This document shows positions 8,807 through 17,601 of a stretch of 47,596 bases of DNA, piece after piece (position 1 is the first letter of the stretch; the number at the start of each line of letters is the position of its first letter). Source of the stretch: JAFASC01 sp036265935 (GTDB lineage: Bacteria > Pseudomonadota > Alphaproteobacteria > Rhizobiales > Beijerinckiaceae); contig DATAOB010000036.1 of the NCBI GenBank assembly GCA_036265935.1, forward strand, positions 1-47,596. Direction: 5' to 3'. The notes under the pieces are model-generated. The model was not told the DNA's origin. It made no database searches and saw nothing but the letters and a program-made list of their open reading frames with translations. A program made the translations under genes and the position numbers.

Positions 8807-9475
8807 ATGGGCGAGAACATAAATCTGACGGCGAAAGACGGCGTGACGATCGGTGCCTATCGCTCCGCACCTGAGGACGAGCCGAAGGGTGGCATGGTCG
8901 TCCTGCAAGAAATTTTTGGCGTCAATCACCACATCCGCGCTGTGGCCGATCGGTATGCGGCGGCCGGCTATCTCGCCATCGCCCCGGCTCTGTTCGATCG
9001 CGTCGAGCCGGGTGTCGAGTTGGGCTACGGCGAGGCCGATCGTCCGCGTGCGATGGAGATTCGCGGCAAGACCAAACTTGAAGAGACGCTTGCCGATATC
9101 GAAGCCGCGGTTGCGCTTGCGGCGGCAGGCGGTAGTGTCGGCGTTGTCGGCTATTGCTGGGGCGGCACGCTGGCTTGGGCGGCAGCGACGCGGCTTTCCG
9201 ATATATCCGCCGCGGTCGGCTATTACGGCGGCGGTATCGCCAACGTGGTGAACGAAGAGCCGCGCGTGCCGGTGATGCTGCATTTCGGCGAGCGCGACAA
9301 ACACATTCCGCTGAGCGATGTCGAGAAGATCAAAGCCGCGCATCCGGAAATTCCGGTCTTCATCTATCCCGCAGATCACGGCTTCAATTGCGACGAACGC
9401 GACAGCTATGACGAGAAGAGCGCGAAAGAAGCGCAGGCGCGCACCTTCGCTTTCTTCGCCGATAATCTCGGCTGA
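8807..9475 (+). CDS. Dienelactone hydrolase family protein
   Basis: A 222-residue alpha/beta hydrolase of the dienelactone hydrolase family. The Cys-Asp-His triad is visible: Cys117 in GYCWGG, Asp164 in GERDKHIP and His191 in PADHGFNC, with the accompanying Glu35 in LQEIFG. Such enzymes hydrolyse lactones or related esters in the cytoplasm. The ATG at 8807 has GGAGAGG just upstream. It is the last gene of the plus-strand C1/pterin run and ends one base before the convergent amidase stop at 9476, with no room for a separate terminator. The substrate is unknown. Confidence 0.87.
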   Translation: MGENINLTAKDGVTIGAYRSAPEDEPKGGMVVLQEIFGVNHHIRAVADRYAAAGYLAIAPALFDRVEPGVELGYGEADRPRAMEIRGKTKLEETLADIEAAVALAAAGGSVGVVGYCWGGTLAWAAATRLSDISAAVGYYGGGIANVVNEEPRVPVMLHFGERDKHIPLSDVEKIKAAHPEIPVFIYPADHGFNCDERDSYDEKSAKEAQARTFAFFADNLG

Positions 9476-10873
9476 TTATTTAAGCATGGCCGGAGGTTTC
9501 GGCCAGGGGCGCTGTGCCGGGCGCATGCGCTCCCAGGCGCGCGACATCTGCAACACGCCGAGATCGTCGAAGCGCCGTCCGACGATCTGCAAGCCGATCG
9601 GCAGGCCGGCCGACGTGTAGCCGCAATTGATCGAGGCCGCCGGCTGTTCCGACATGTTGAACGGCGCGGTGAAAGCAATGTGCTCGAACGGCCGCTCGGG
9701 ATCGTTGGTCGGGCAGGGCAGTTCCGCGGCAAAAGCCGGGACGGGAGCGGTCGGCATCAGGACGAAATCGCACGTGCGCGTCGCGTCGTTCGTTGCCTTG
9801 CGTAAGATGACGGTTTGCGCATACCCCGAGAACACGTCTTCGCCGGAATAAGTGCTCGCCTTCTGCACCCAGGCGCGAATGAAAGGCAGCACCTTGTCGA
9901 CGGTGGCGGGCGGCAGTTTCAAAAAATCGGAATAAGCGCGCGCACGCCAGAAGCGGTCGAGGCCGTCGATCATCTCGGGCGTGACGAACGGGCGGACTAC
10001 TTCAATCTGAGCGCCCGCTTGCTCGTATGTGCGCACCGCCGCCTCGATTGCGGCGCCGACTTCCGGCTCGACGGGGAGCCCGCTGCCAATGTCAGGACAA
10101 TAACCGATCCGCACGCCCTTCACGTCGCGGTCGAGATCGTCCCAGGCGAGCTCAGATGGCGGCAGGTTCATATGGTCGCGCGCATCGGGACGGGCTAGCA
10201 CCGCCATGAGCCGCGCGGCATCGGTCACGGTGCGAGTCATCGGCCCGACGACGCGGCCCATATAGGGAGGATCGATCGGGATGCGCCCAAGGCTCGGCTT
10301 CAGGGTGAAAATCCCGCACCATGTCGCCGGCAGCCGGACCGAGCCGCCGATGTCGGTGCCGATGTGCAGCGGCCCATATCCGGCGACGGCCGCGGCTCCG
10401 GCGCCGCTCGATGAGCCGCCCGGCGTCCTCGTCAAATCCCAAGGGTTGCGCGTCAGCGGGTGAAAGCTCGACAGACTCGACGAAAGCATGCCGTAATCGG
10501 GCATCGTCGTTTTCGAAAAAATAACCGCACCCGCTTCTCGAAGGCGCGCGGCCGGCGGGGCGTCCTCAGCGGCCTTCACAAGCGCGGTGGCGAGCGTCCC
10601 GAGCGGCACGGGCACGCCTTTCGAGGCAATGTTCTCCTTGACTGTGACCGGAACCCCGTCGACCGGGCTCAGCGCTTGACCCTCGCGCCAGCGTTTCTCC
10701 GCGGCGCGGGCGGCGGCGTAAGCGCCTTTAGGATCAAAGGCATAGGTTGCCTGCAGGTGGGGCTCCCAGCGCTCGACGATGGCGAGCACCGCATCCAATG
10801 CCTCGACCGGCGAGAGGGCGCGGCTCGCAAAGCGCTCGGCAAGCTCGACGGCCGAGAGGTCGCTGATCTCCAA
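9476..10873 (-). CDS. Amidase signature family hydrolase
   Basis: A 465-residue amidase-signature enzyme. The Ser-cisSer-Lys triad can be placed at Lys79 (PVTVKENI), Ser154 in the GGSSSGAGA loop and Ser178 in GTDIGGSVRLPA. The GatA-like core is complete, with a C-terminal MSEQPAASI region and a LPIGLQIVGRRFDD segment near the end. The best start is TTG at 10873: GAGGG (10879-10883) sits five bases before it, and the protein then begins MEISDLSAVELAERF, typical of the family. A GTG at 10885 is the alternative. The frame stays open far upstream but that part runs opposite the response regulator and is not family-like. Substrate unknown; no GatB/C partners nearby. Confidence 0.88.
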   Translation of the reverse strand: MEISDLSAVELAERFASRALSPVEALDAVLAIVERWEPHLQATYAFDPKGAYAAARAAEKRWREGQALSPVDGVPVTVKENIASKGVPVPLGTLATALVKAAEDAPPAARLREAGAVIFSKTTMPDYGMLSSSLSSFHPLTRNPWDLTRTPGGSSSGAGAAAVAGYGPLHIGTDIGGSVRLPATWCGIFTLKPSLGRIPIDPPYMGRVVGPMTRTVTDAARLMAVLARPDARDHMNLPPSELAWDDLDRDVKGVRIGYCPDIGSGLPVEPEVGAAIEAAVRTYEQAGAQIEVVRPFVTPEMIDGLDRFWRARAYSDFLKLPPATVDKVLPFIRAWVQKASTYSGEDVFSGYAQTVILRKATNDATRTCDFVLMPTAPVPAFAAELPCPTNDPERPFEHIAFTAPFNMSEQPAASINCGYTSAGLPIGLQIVGRRFDDLGVLQMSRAWERMRPAQRPWPKPPAMLK

Positions 10874-11014
10874 GAAAGCCCTCACTAAACCGGCGTTTTT
10901 ACCACCGCGCGGCTTGGCCAAACGCCGGCTCAGTCGGATTCCCTTAATGATATCGGGCCATTGTGTCGATTGGGCCGCCAGCAAAGGCGGAGCCCCACGG
11001 GCGGGTGGGAACCG

Positions 11015-13162
11015 ATGTCGATCATCGTAATCGTTGACGACCGCGTAACGAACCGGAACATTTTTGCCAAACTCGCCGCCTCGATCGAGCCGGGCGTCGA
11101 GGTCCAGTCGTTTGGCGACCCACTCGAAGCGCTGGACTGGCTGCAGAACAACACGCCCGATCTCATCGTCACCGATTATAGAATGCCGCATTTCGACGGC
11201 GCCGAGTTCATCCGGCGTTTTCGGGCAATGGAGCACGGCTCCGAGATTCCCGTCGTCGTCATAACCGTCTACGAAGAGCGAAGCTTCCGCCTGAAGGCCC
11301 TCGATGCCGGCGCCACGGATTTTTTGAATTCGCCGGTCGATCACTACGAATTCGTCACGCGTGCGCGCAATCTGTTGACCCTGCGCAAGCATCAGCTGCT
11401 GCTCGCAGAGCGCGCCGACACATTGGAGCGCGAGCTCGAGCACAGCGAGCGCTCGCGCGAGATGGTGCTGCGCGATTCATCCGAGCGGCTCGTGCAAGTC
11501 ATCGACACGCTGCCGGTCATGATCAGCGCCAGCGGTCACGACGGCAGAATCCTTTTCGTCAATGCGTGCCAGACGAAGTTCTTCGGCCTGGATAATATCG
11601 ACTGTGTCGGCAAGCCGGCATCGCTCATGCTCGGCGAGGAAAGCGGCGCGCGCAGCATGGCGCTCGATCGCATGGTGTTCGAGACGGGGACCGCGCTGCC
11701 GAGCTTTGAAGAAGAGCTCACCGACGATTCCGGCCGCAAGCGCTTCTTCGTCACGACGAAATCGCCGCTGAAGGACAACGAGAATAAGGTAACGGGCGTT
11801 CTGACGAGCTCGCTCGACATAACCGGCCGCAAGGAGAATGAGGCGCACTTACATCATCTTGCGCATCACGACCCGTTGACCGACCTGCCGAACCGCACCC
11901 TCTTGCAGGAACGCCTGCGCAACCTGATCACTCGCACGCGTCGTGGCGATCAGCTGTTCGCGCTGCATCTCCTGGATCTCGACGGCTTCAAGGCGGTCAA
12001 CGATCTTTTCGGCCATTCGGCCGGCGACCGCTTCCTCAAAATGGTTGGCCAGCAATTACAGATCCAGATGCGCGAGGCCGATATCCTTGCCCGGCTCGGC
12101 GGCGACGAATTCGCCATCCTGCAGACCAGCGTCTCGAGCAGCGACGACGCGGCCGAATTCGCGCGCCGCATCACCGAAGTCGTGCAGAGCTTCACCGGTT
12201 TCGAGGGCGGCCGCGTTACGGCGACGGCGAGCGTCGGAATCGCCGTGCATCCCGCCGACGGCGCCGATGCCGAGGACCTCCTGAAGAACGCCGACCTGGC
12301 GATGTACAAGGCCAAGGCCGAAGGCGGCAATGCGTTCTGCTTTTATGCCGCCGACATGCAGGCGCGGGCGCGCCACGCGGCCAATCTCGACGCCGAACTG
12401 AGGACCGCGGTCGCCGAAGACCAGTTTCTTTTGTTCTATCAGCCGCAGATCGATCTCGCGAGCGGTCGCGTCGTCGGCGCCGAGGCGCTGTTGCGCTGGG
12501 ACCGGCCCGGCCTCGGCATTGTCGGGCCCGGCGTATTCCTGTCGCGCGCGGAGGAGAACGGTCTCATCCTGCCGATCAGCGAGGGGGTGCTGCGCGAGGC
12601 CTGCCGCGAGGCGAAGAAATGGCAGCGCAAAGGGCTCGGCCGGCCACGCGTCAGCGTCAATCTTTCGCCGATTCAGTTCCGCCGCCGCTCGGTGCCGCTC
12701 CTCGTCGCGCAAGTGCTCGCCGAGTCGGGGCTCGACCCGCACCGCCTCGATCTGGAGCTGACCGAAAGCATCCTGATGGAGGATCTCGAGTCCGTCGCCC
12801 ACGACCTGCGGCAATTGCTCGATCTCGGCGTCAGCATTTCCATCGACGATTTCGGTACGGGCTATTCCTCCCTGAGCTACGTCAAGCGGCTGCCGGTGAC
12901 GCGCATCAAGATCGACCAGAGCTTCATCCGCAACATGGTGCAGGATGCGAATGACGCAGCGATCGTGCGCGCCATTGTGACGCTGGGTCATAGTCTCGAA
13001 CTGGCAGTGGTTGCCGAAGGGGTGGAGACTGCAGACCAGCTCGCCAAACTGCGTGAAGAAGGCTGCGACGAAGTGCAGGGCTTCTATTTCGGCCGTCCAA
13101 TGCCTGCGGCGCAATTCCAGCAGGTGCTCGCAGGTGACGTTCCCCTCGCGCGCAGCGCGTGA
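11015..13162 (+). CDS. Response regulator with PAS, GGDEF and EAL domains
   Basis: A 715-residue cytoplasmic cyclic-di-GMP protein. Residues 1-125 are a receiver with the acidic pair D8/D9, phospho-acceptor D54 (VTDYRMP) and T84, but the usual Lys before Pro is Ser106 (FLNSPVD). A coiled-coil linker and a PAS domain (about 165-280) follow. The GGDEF near 362 is intact and preceded by an RxxD inhibitory site (READ, five residues before). The EAL domain (from about 488, EALLRW) keeps LELTES, DDFGTGYSS near 610 and AEGVET, so both cyclase and phosphodiesterase could be active. ATG at 11015 follows GGGTGGGA. It is paired with the HPt protein downstream. Confidence 0.92.
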   Translation: MSIIVIVDDRVTNRNIFAKLAASIEPGVEVQSFGDPLEALDWLQNNTPDLIVTDYRMPHFDGAEFIRRFRAMEHGSEIPVVVITVYEERSFRLKALDAGATDFLNSPVDHYEFVTRARNLLTLRKHQLLLAERADTLERELEHSERSREMVLRDSSERLVQVIDTLPVMISASGHDGRILFVNACQTKFFGLDNIDCVGKPASLMLGEESGARSMALDRMVFETGTALPSFEEELTDDSGRKRFFVTTKSPLKDNENKVTGVLTSSLDITGRKENEAHLHHLAHHDPLTDLPNRTLLQERLRNLITRTRRGDQLFALHLLDLDGFKAVNDLFGHSAGDRFLKMVGQQLQIQMREADILARLGGDEFAILQTSVSSSDDAAEFARRITEVVQSFTGFEGGRVTATASVGIAVHPADGADAEDLLKNADLAMYKAKAEGGNAFCFYAADMQARARHAANLDAELRTAVAEDQFLLFYQPQIDLASGRVVGAEALLRWDRPGLGIVGPGVFLSRAEENGLILPISEGVLREACREAKKWQRKGLGRPRVSVNLSPIQFRRRSVPLLVAQVLAESGLDPHRLDLELTESILMEDLESVAHDLRQLLDLGVSISIDDFGTGYSSLSYVKRLPVTRIKIDQSFIRNMVQDANDAAIVRAIVTLGHSLELAVVAEGVETADQLAKLREEGCDEVQGFYFGRPMPAAQFQQVLAGDVPLARSA

Positions 13163-13250
13163 GCGCGGCCATGTTCTTTCTGCCAATCACGCGGTCACCC
13201 GGCGAACATGGGACGGAAGATCATACCTGCTGACGCAGCCGTCCCGAGAA

Positions 13251-14126
13251 ATGGTGCCCAAGCCTGCTCCCGGCGCGCCGGACGCGCTGCCACAGGCGTC
13301 GGATATTCCCTCGCCTGAGTGCCACTCCAGGCTGGTTGCTCTCGTCGTCGAGGCGAGCCGCACAATGCAAACGATCGTCGAAAAGAGTCTCGCCAAATCA
13401 GGTATCGTGGCGGTTTGCGTTGCCAGCGAAGCCGGAGCCGAGAAGGCGCTGCAAACCGGCAAGTTCGACCTGCTGATCCTCGGAGCAGCTTTCGGCGGAA
13501 GCATCGGATCTTCTGCCCTGCGGGAGGTTTGCGAAGTCTGCCGCGGCAAGGGAATACCGGTTCTGGCGCTCACGATCGACCAAATCGCGGATGCGGAAGC
13601 ATCCGGCATAGATGCGATCGTCACGATACCGATTGTCCCCGACAAACTGGCGCGCTCAGTCAGGCAGCTCATCGCGCGGACCGGTCGCAGCACCGACGCG
13701 CCGAACCCGGAATCGCGCGCCACACCCGCACGGGAATTGCCGGAGCTCTCGCCCGAGCCGCTCGACGCGCGCGCGCTCGGCGATCTCGAGAAGCTCGGAG
13801 GCCACGATTTCATGCGTGACATCGTCGCGCAATACGTTGCCGATGCTGCATTGGTGCTTGCAAGTCTCGCTGCCGCGGTCGCTGAGCGCGATCAGAAGGC
13901 GTTCCGTGAGCAGGCCCATGCATTGCGGAGTTGTGCCGCCAATGTCGGCGCGCAGAACGTCTATCGCATGTGCCTAGCGTGGCGCGATCTCGATGCCCAG
14001 GAGATCGCCGCCTCCGGCGCCCAATGCATGAAAATGCTCGAAAAGGAATTCGAGCGCGTGCGCGCCGCACTTACGCCAATGCTGCAGGACGATGGCGGAT
14101 CGGGTCCGAGCAGCGAAGCCGCGTGA
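13251..14126 (+). CDS. Pseudo-receiver and HPt domain protein
   Basis: A 291-residue two-domain protein. Residues 25-143 look like a receiver fold (RLVALVVEASRTMQTIVEKS...), but the acidic pair is absent and the phospho-acceptor position is Gly78 (FDLLILGAAFGG), so it should not be phosphorylated. A Pro/Arg-rich linker leads to a C-terminal HPt domain (about 170-285) with the phosphotransfer site His223 in QAHALRSCAANVGA. It sits 88 bases after the REC-GGDEF-EAL gene, and is probably its phospho-donor or phosphate sink. The upstream frame is open but has no family-like sequence; ATG at 13251 follows CGAGA. No histidine kinase is nearby. Confidence 0.82.
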   Translation: MVPKPAPGAPDALPQASDIPSPECHSRLVALVVEASRTMQTIVEKSLAKSGIVAVCVASEAGAEKALQTGKFDLLILGAAFGGSIGSSALREVCEVCRGKGIPVLALTIDQIADAEASGIDAIVTIPIVPDKLARSVRQLIARTGRSTDAPNPESRATPARELPELSPEPLDARALGDLEKLGGHDFMRDIVAQYVADAALVLASLAAAVAERDQKAFREQAHALRSCAANVGAQNVYRMCLAWRDLDAQEIAASGAQCMKMLEKEFERVRAALTPMLQDDGGSGPSSEAA

Positions 14127-14132
14127 GCGCGC

Positions 14133-15617
14133 TTACTCTTCTTGCGGCGTAAGCTCGGCCCCCGTTTCGGCCAAAAGGTCAGGGCGGCGCTCCTGTAGCG
14201 GCTTTTCCTCCATCCGCATCAGGAAAAGCAGGCAACCGAGCACGCCGCCGGCTGCCGTCAGGAAAACCGCACGGAAGGCGCTCACGAGTTCTGGCGTCTC
14301 GACGATGCCGTGCGCCATCTCGGTTCCAGAGATTCCGGCTCCGTTCAGCACGATCGTGCCGAAAATCGCGACGATGAAGGCGCCGCCCAGCTGACGGAAG
14401 AAATTCATGCTCGCTGTCGCCGTGCCGAGTTCATGCAGATGGACGGCATTCTGGATCGCCACGGTCGTAACGGGGAGAACTGTGCCGAGGCCGATGCTGA
14501 TCGTGGCCAGCAGCAATTCGATGAGCGGTAACGGATAGCGCTCTGCGAACGCCATCATCGCCGTTGCGCTCAGCGAGAAGATCAGCGCGATGAGCGGCAG
14601 GCGTTTGTAATGCGAGATATGCGTCATCGAGCGGCCCGATATCGTCGCACCGACAACAGTTCCAGCCATCAACGGGATCAGCGCCAGTCCGGAACCGCTG
14701 ACCGACAGTTTGACGATGCCCTGGAAATAGATCGGCATAAAGATCGACAGACCGATGAACGTCCCCATGGCAAGACTGGCCGAAAGCGTTCCTGTCCGTA
14801 CGACTTGATTGTGCAGAACACTGATCGGGATCAGCGGCTCGCTGGCCATTTGTGTGTGGACGAAAAAGGCCGCCCAGAACGCAATCGACAAAGCAATCAA
14901 TGCAAAAATCTGCCAGGAGAACCACGGGTAATGCACGCCGCCCCAGCTCAACGCGAGCAGCAGACTTGTTGATGCGAAAACCAGGAAAACCGCGCCGATA
15001 ATATCGAGCCGGTGCGGCCGCTCATGGCGCGGCAGTTGCTTCAGTTTCGAATACGTCATGGCGAATGCACCGAGGCCGAGCGGCACGTTGATCCAGAAGA
15101 TCGCTGACCAATGCACATGCTCGGCGAAGAAGCCGCCGAGAACCGGACCGCTCAGGCTGGATGTTATGAAGACGCTTGCGATATAGACCTGGTAGCGCCC
15201 GCGTTCTCGCGGCGAAACGATATCGGCGATGATCGTCTGCGCGAGGGAAATCAATCCGCCGCCGCCGATACCCTGCAGCCCGCGGGCGCAAATCAGGATG
15301 AACATCGAAGGCGCCAGAGCGCAGGCGACGGAACCGATAATAAAAGTCGAGATCGCCGCGAGAAGGACGGAGCGGCGGCCGTGAATGTCGCTGAGTTTGC
15401 CGTAGAGCGGCGTCACCGCAGTCGAGGCCAGCAGATAGGCAGTGACGATCCAGGGAAGGTGCTCGAGATCGTGCAGATCGCGGCCGATCGTCGGCATCGC
15501 CGTCGCAACGATCGTCTGATCGAGTGCGGCGAGCAGCATCGCCAGCAGAAGACCAAAAATGATCGAGAGAATCTCTTTATGGCTGAGGCTTGTGGCCTCG
15601 CCGGAGCCGTCCGTCAT
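14133..15617 (-). CDS. MFS transporter, DHA2 (EmrB/QacA) 14-helix type
   Basis: A 494-residue inner-membrane drug:H+ antiporter-type protein. It shows the DHA motifs LDQTIVATAMPTIGRDL in helix 1, LYGKLSDIHGRR (motif A) and ARGLQGIGGGGLISLAQ, followed by PVLGGFF (motif C), and enough hydrophobic segments for 14 helices. The ATG at 15617 is preferred over 15647 because AAGGA lies seven bases before it. It is downstream of the glycan gene cluster on the same strand, 60 bases after the methyltransferase stop, so it could export that cluster's product. A stand-alone efflux pump is equally compatible. It ends six bases from the convergent HPt gene. Confidence 0.88.
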   Translation of the reverse strand: MTDGSGEATSLSHKEILSIIFGLLLAMLLAALDQTIVATAMPTIGRDLHDLEHLPWIVTAYLLASTAVTPLYGKLSDIHGRRSVLLAAISTFIIGSVACALAPSMFILICARGLQGIGGGGLISLAQTIIADIVSPRERGRYQVYIASVFITSSLSGPVLGGFFAEHVHWSAIFWINVPLGLGAFAMTYSKLKQLPRHERPHRLDIIGAVFLVFASTSLLLALSWGGVHYPWFSWQIFALIALSIAFWAAFFVHTQMASEPLIPISVLHNQVVRTGTLSASLAMGTFIGLSIFMPIYFQGIVKLSVSGSGLALIPLMAGTVVGATISGRSMTHISHYKRLPLIALIFSLSATAMMAFAERYPLPLIELLLATISIGLGTVLPVTTVAIQNAVHLHELGTATASMNFFRQLGGAFIVAIFGTIVLNGAGISGTEMAHGIVETPELVSAFRAVFLTAAGGVLGCLLFLMRMEEKPLQERRPDLLAETGAELTPQEE

Positions 15618-15649
15618 CAATTCGTCCTTGGAGATAACAAGGTTCATAG

Positions 15650-15665
15650 CGGCGCGGCCGCGCCG
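15650..15665. repeat. 16-bp perfect GC palindrome between methyltransferase and MFS genes
   Basis: CGGCGCGGCCGCGCCG is its own reverse complement and sits in the short gap between the last glycan-cluster gene and the MFS gene. As RNA it could form a six-pair stem with a GGCC loop, but no T-run follows on the minus strand, so intrinsic termination is doubtful. It may simply be a GC-rich accident. Confidence 0.35.
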
Positions 15666-15677
15666 GGCAAGGGCAAT

Positions 15678-16616
15678 TTATGCAGCTCGGCCTTGCTTTC
15701 GCATATAGAAAAAGCTGCCATCCCAGCGGCGCAGCGGGGCCGCTTCCGCAGCGGCGAGGTCGAGCCCCGCGGCAGCGGCAAGGCGCGTCAGCCTGTCGCG
15801 GCTCATGTCGAAATCGTCTTCGTAGGAAAAATTGAAGATGGCGAGGCTTCCTCCAGGCACGAGGACCCGGGCGGATTCGTTTATATGGATATCCGCGAGG
15901 CCGGAGCTTGCGGCGTTGATGTACGGAAACGAGTCGACGGCGAGAACGAGATCGAAGCTCGCGCCGAGGTAATCGCGAAGGTCGTTTCCGGAAGTGACCG
16001 ACAGCGTGACATTCGGCAGACCGACACAGCGCTCCTCGGCGAGGCGAATCATGTTGCATGAGACGTCAATTCCAATGAAAAACGTAACCTCGCTCGCAAG
16101 CGCCTGCGCGAAGCGGCCGATACCGCAGCCGATCTCGAGCACCCGGGTTCTACGCGAGATCAGCTCGCGATCGCGCAGCAAAGCGACGAGTTCGTGCGTC
16201 GCGCTCTGGAGCAGGGCGGGATCGCCGAGCGAATAAAGCGCGACGCTTGCGGCCGGCGACAGCTCGGCCGCTTTATCGAAGGCAGTCGCGATGGCGGAGG
16301 GATTTGTTGCTTCACGCGATTGCGAGTCGCCGTGCAGAATGGCGAGAACACGGCGCATCTCATCGAGCGCCGTGGGGTCGCGCAATGCGAGAGCGTGAAC
16401 GGCCTCAATTCCTCGCGCGCCGTCCCGATCTCCCGCAGCACGTCGGTCCGATACGACTTCAGACAACAGCGATAAGATGCGGGCTGTGTCATGCAGCGCC
16501 AGAAAAAGCCGGGTGAGAACGATCGGGGGCGCAAGAGTGCCGCGAAGCGCCGCGTCCAGAGTGTCCCGCAATGACTGGGGATATCCACGGAGCCAATCAG
16601 GAGATGAGGTCGGCAT
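15678..16616 (-). CDS. SAM-dependent class I methyltransferase
   Basis: A 312-residue protein with a helical N-terminal region (1-120) and a Rossmann methyltransferase domain. Motif I is VLEIGCGIGRFA at residues 159-170, the acidic ribose-binding end of strand 2 is in FFIGIDVS, and a DLVLAVDSFPYI segment follows in the post-II position. The start codon overlaps the preceding acyltransferase gene by 20 bases. It is the last member of the 15-gene overlapping cluster. It probably O- or C-methylates a sugar or cyclitol in that product; the target is not visible. Confidence 0.8.
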   Translation of the reverse strand: MPTSSPDWLRGYPQSLRDTLDAALRGTLAPPIVLTRLFLALHDTARILSLLSEVVSDRRAAGDRDGARGIEAVHALALRDPTALDEMRRVLAILHGDSQSREATNPSAIATAFDKAAELSPAASVALYSLGDPALLQSATHELVALLRDRELISRRTRVLEIGCGIGRFAQALASEVTFFIGIDVSCNMIRLAEERCVGLPNVTLSVTSGNDLRDYLGASFDLVLAVDSFPYINAASSGLADIHINESARVLVPGGSLAIFNFSYEDDFDMSRDRLTRLAAAAGLDLAAAEAAPLRRWDGSFFYMRKQGRAA

Positions 16617-17601
16617 GGCTGAACTGCCGCGTGAGCGTCACCGAAAGAAGCTGGCGATCGCGCGCGCCCCAAGCGTATTTGTAGGGCTCGCCGCCGCGCA
16701 GGAAATCGAATTTTTGTGCGCCTTCGGCGGCAGCGCGGCGCATCGCATGGCCGATCAGAACCGTGCCGGGACTCTCGAACGAGAATGCCGGATCGAACCC
16801 GCCGAAATGATAGCAGGCGCGGTCCGCGTGCAGGAAACCGACATAGCCGCCGATGAAGCGCTCTTCGCAGCTCAGCGAATAGGCGCGCAGAAGGCCTGCA
16901 TGGGAGAGCTTACCAAAAGCGTCCGCAAAGAAGGGAGGCACACGGGGGTCATCGGCAAGACCCGCATCGCCGAGTTCGCGGCGGCGGGCGGAATGAAGCT
17001 GCAGGAGCGCCGGCAGGAAGCTCGTTAATTCTTCCGGTTTCACCTCTCTGATCATGCATCCGCGCCTGCGCCCGCGATTTTCCGCCGTGCGCAAATTTTG
17101 CCGTTGATGTGCGGGAACATTTTTGAGCGGGTTGTCGGCGGCGCCGAGGGCAAGCTCGGGCGCGAGCTGGCCGGGGCTTTTGCTGTCCACCAGTTCGTTC
17201 GCTGCCAAGCGGAGGACCATTGCATCCGGTGCCACATCCGGAAAGCAGATTTCGCTGGCGCAGGATATTTGCGCGATCCGTCGCTCCATCTCGCGAAGGA
17301 TGGAGGCGCTATCCTCTTTTGCGATCAGCACATCGAGATAGTCGCTGAGCGATATGCCGAGCGGCAGCAGACGACGGGTCGCCTGCTCCCGATAAAGAGG
17401 CGCGAGGCCGACGAGATTATCGCCGCGCCAGAGCGCGATGGAGGCGAGCTCTCCCGGCGCGAAATGCCGCCACCAGGGGATGAGCCAATCAGGGTGTTGG
17501 AAAATGGTCGCCGCGCGTGCGCGTCGCCATAAATCACGCCAGGCAGCGCTGATCGCATTGAGCGCTTCGGCTGTGTCGATCGTTTGCGCCTCTACACTCA
17601 T
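16597..17601 (-). CDS. GNAT-fold acyltransferase, CelD/BcsL type
   Basis: A 334-residue protein resembling the CelD/BcsL acetyltransferases linked to polysaccharide acylation. The N-terminal IFQHPDWLIPWWRHFAPG and the C-terminal FIGGYVGFLHADRACYHFGG followed by FDFLRGGEPYKYAWGA are the family's recognisable parts (double GNAT fold, related to FemAB). The ATG at 17601 overlaps the GT4 stop by four bases. It likely transfers an acetyl or other acyl group to a glycan intermediate at the cytoplasmic face. Confidence 0.8.
   Translation of the reverse strand: MSVEAQTIDTAEALNAISAAWRDLWRRARAATIFQHPDWLIPWWRHFAPGELASIALWRGDNLVGLAPLYREQATRRLLPLGISLSDYLDVLIAKEDSASILREMERRIAQISCASEICFPDVAPDAMVLRLAANELVDSKSPGQLAPELALGAADNPLKNVPAHQRQNLRTAENRGRRRGCMIREVKPEELTSFLPALLQLHSARRRELGDAGLADDPRVPPFFADAFGKLSHAGLLRAYSLSCEERFIGGYVGFLHADRACYHFGGFDPAFSFESPGTVLIGHAMRRAAAEGAQKFDFLRGGEPYKYAWGARDRQLLSVTLTRQFSHADLIS

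Noticed and set aside
10874..11443. Upstream extension of the amidase frame by about 190 codons
   Set aside because: It overlaps the well-supported receiver domain on the other strand and has no amidase-like or other familiar sequence; a TTG start with a good ribosome site explains the gene.
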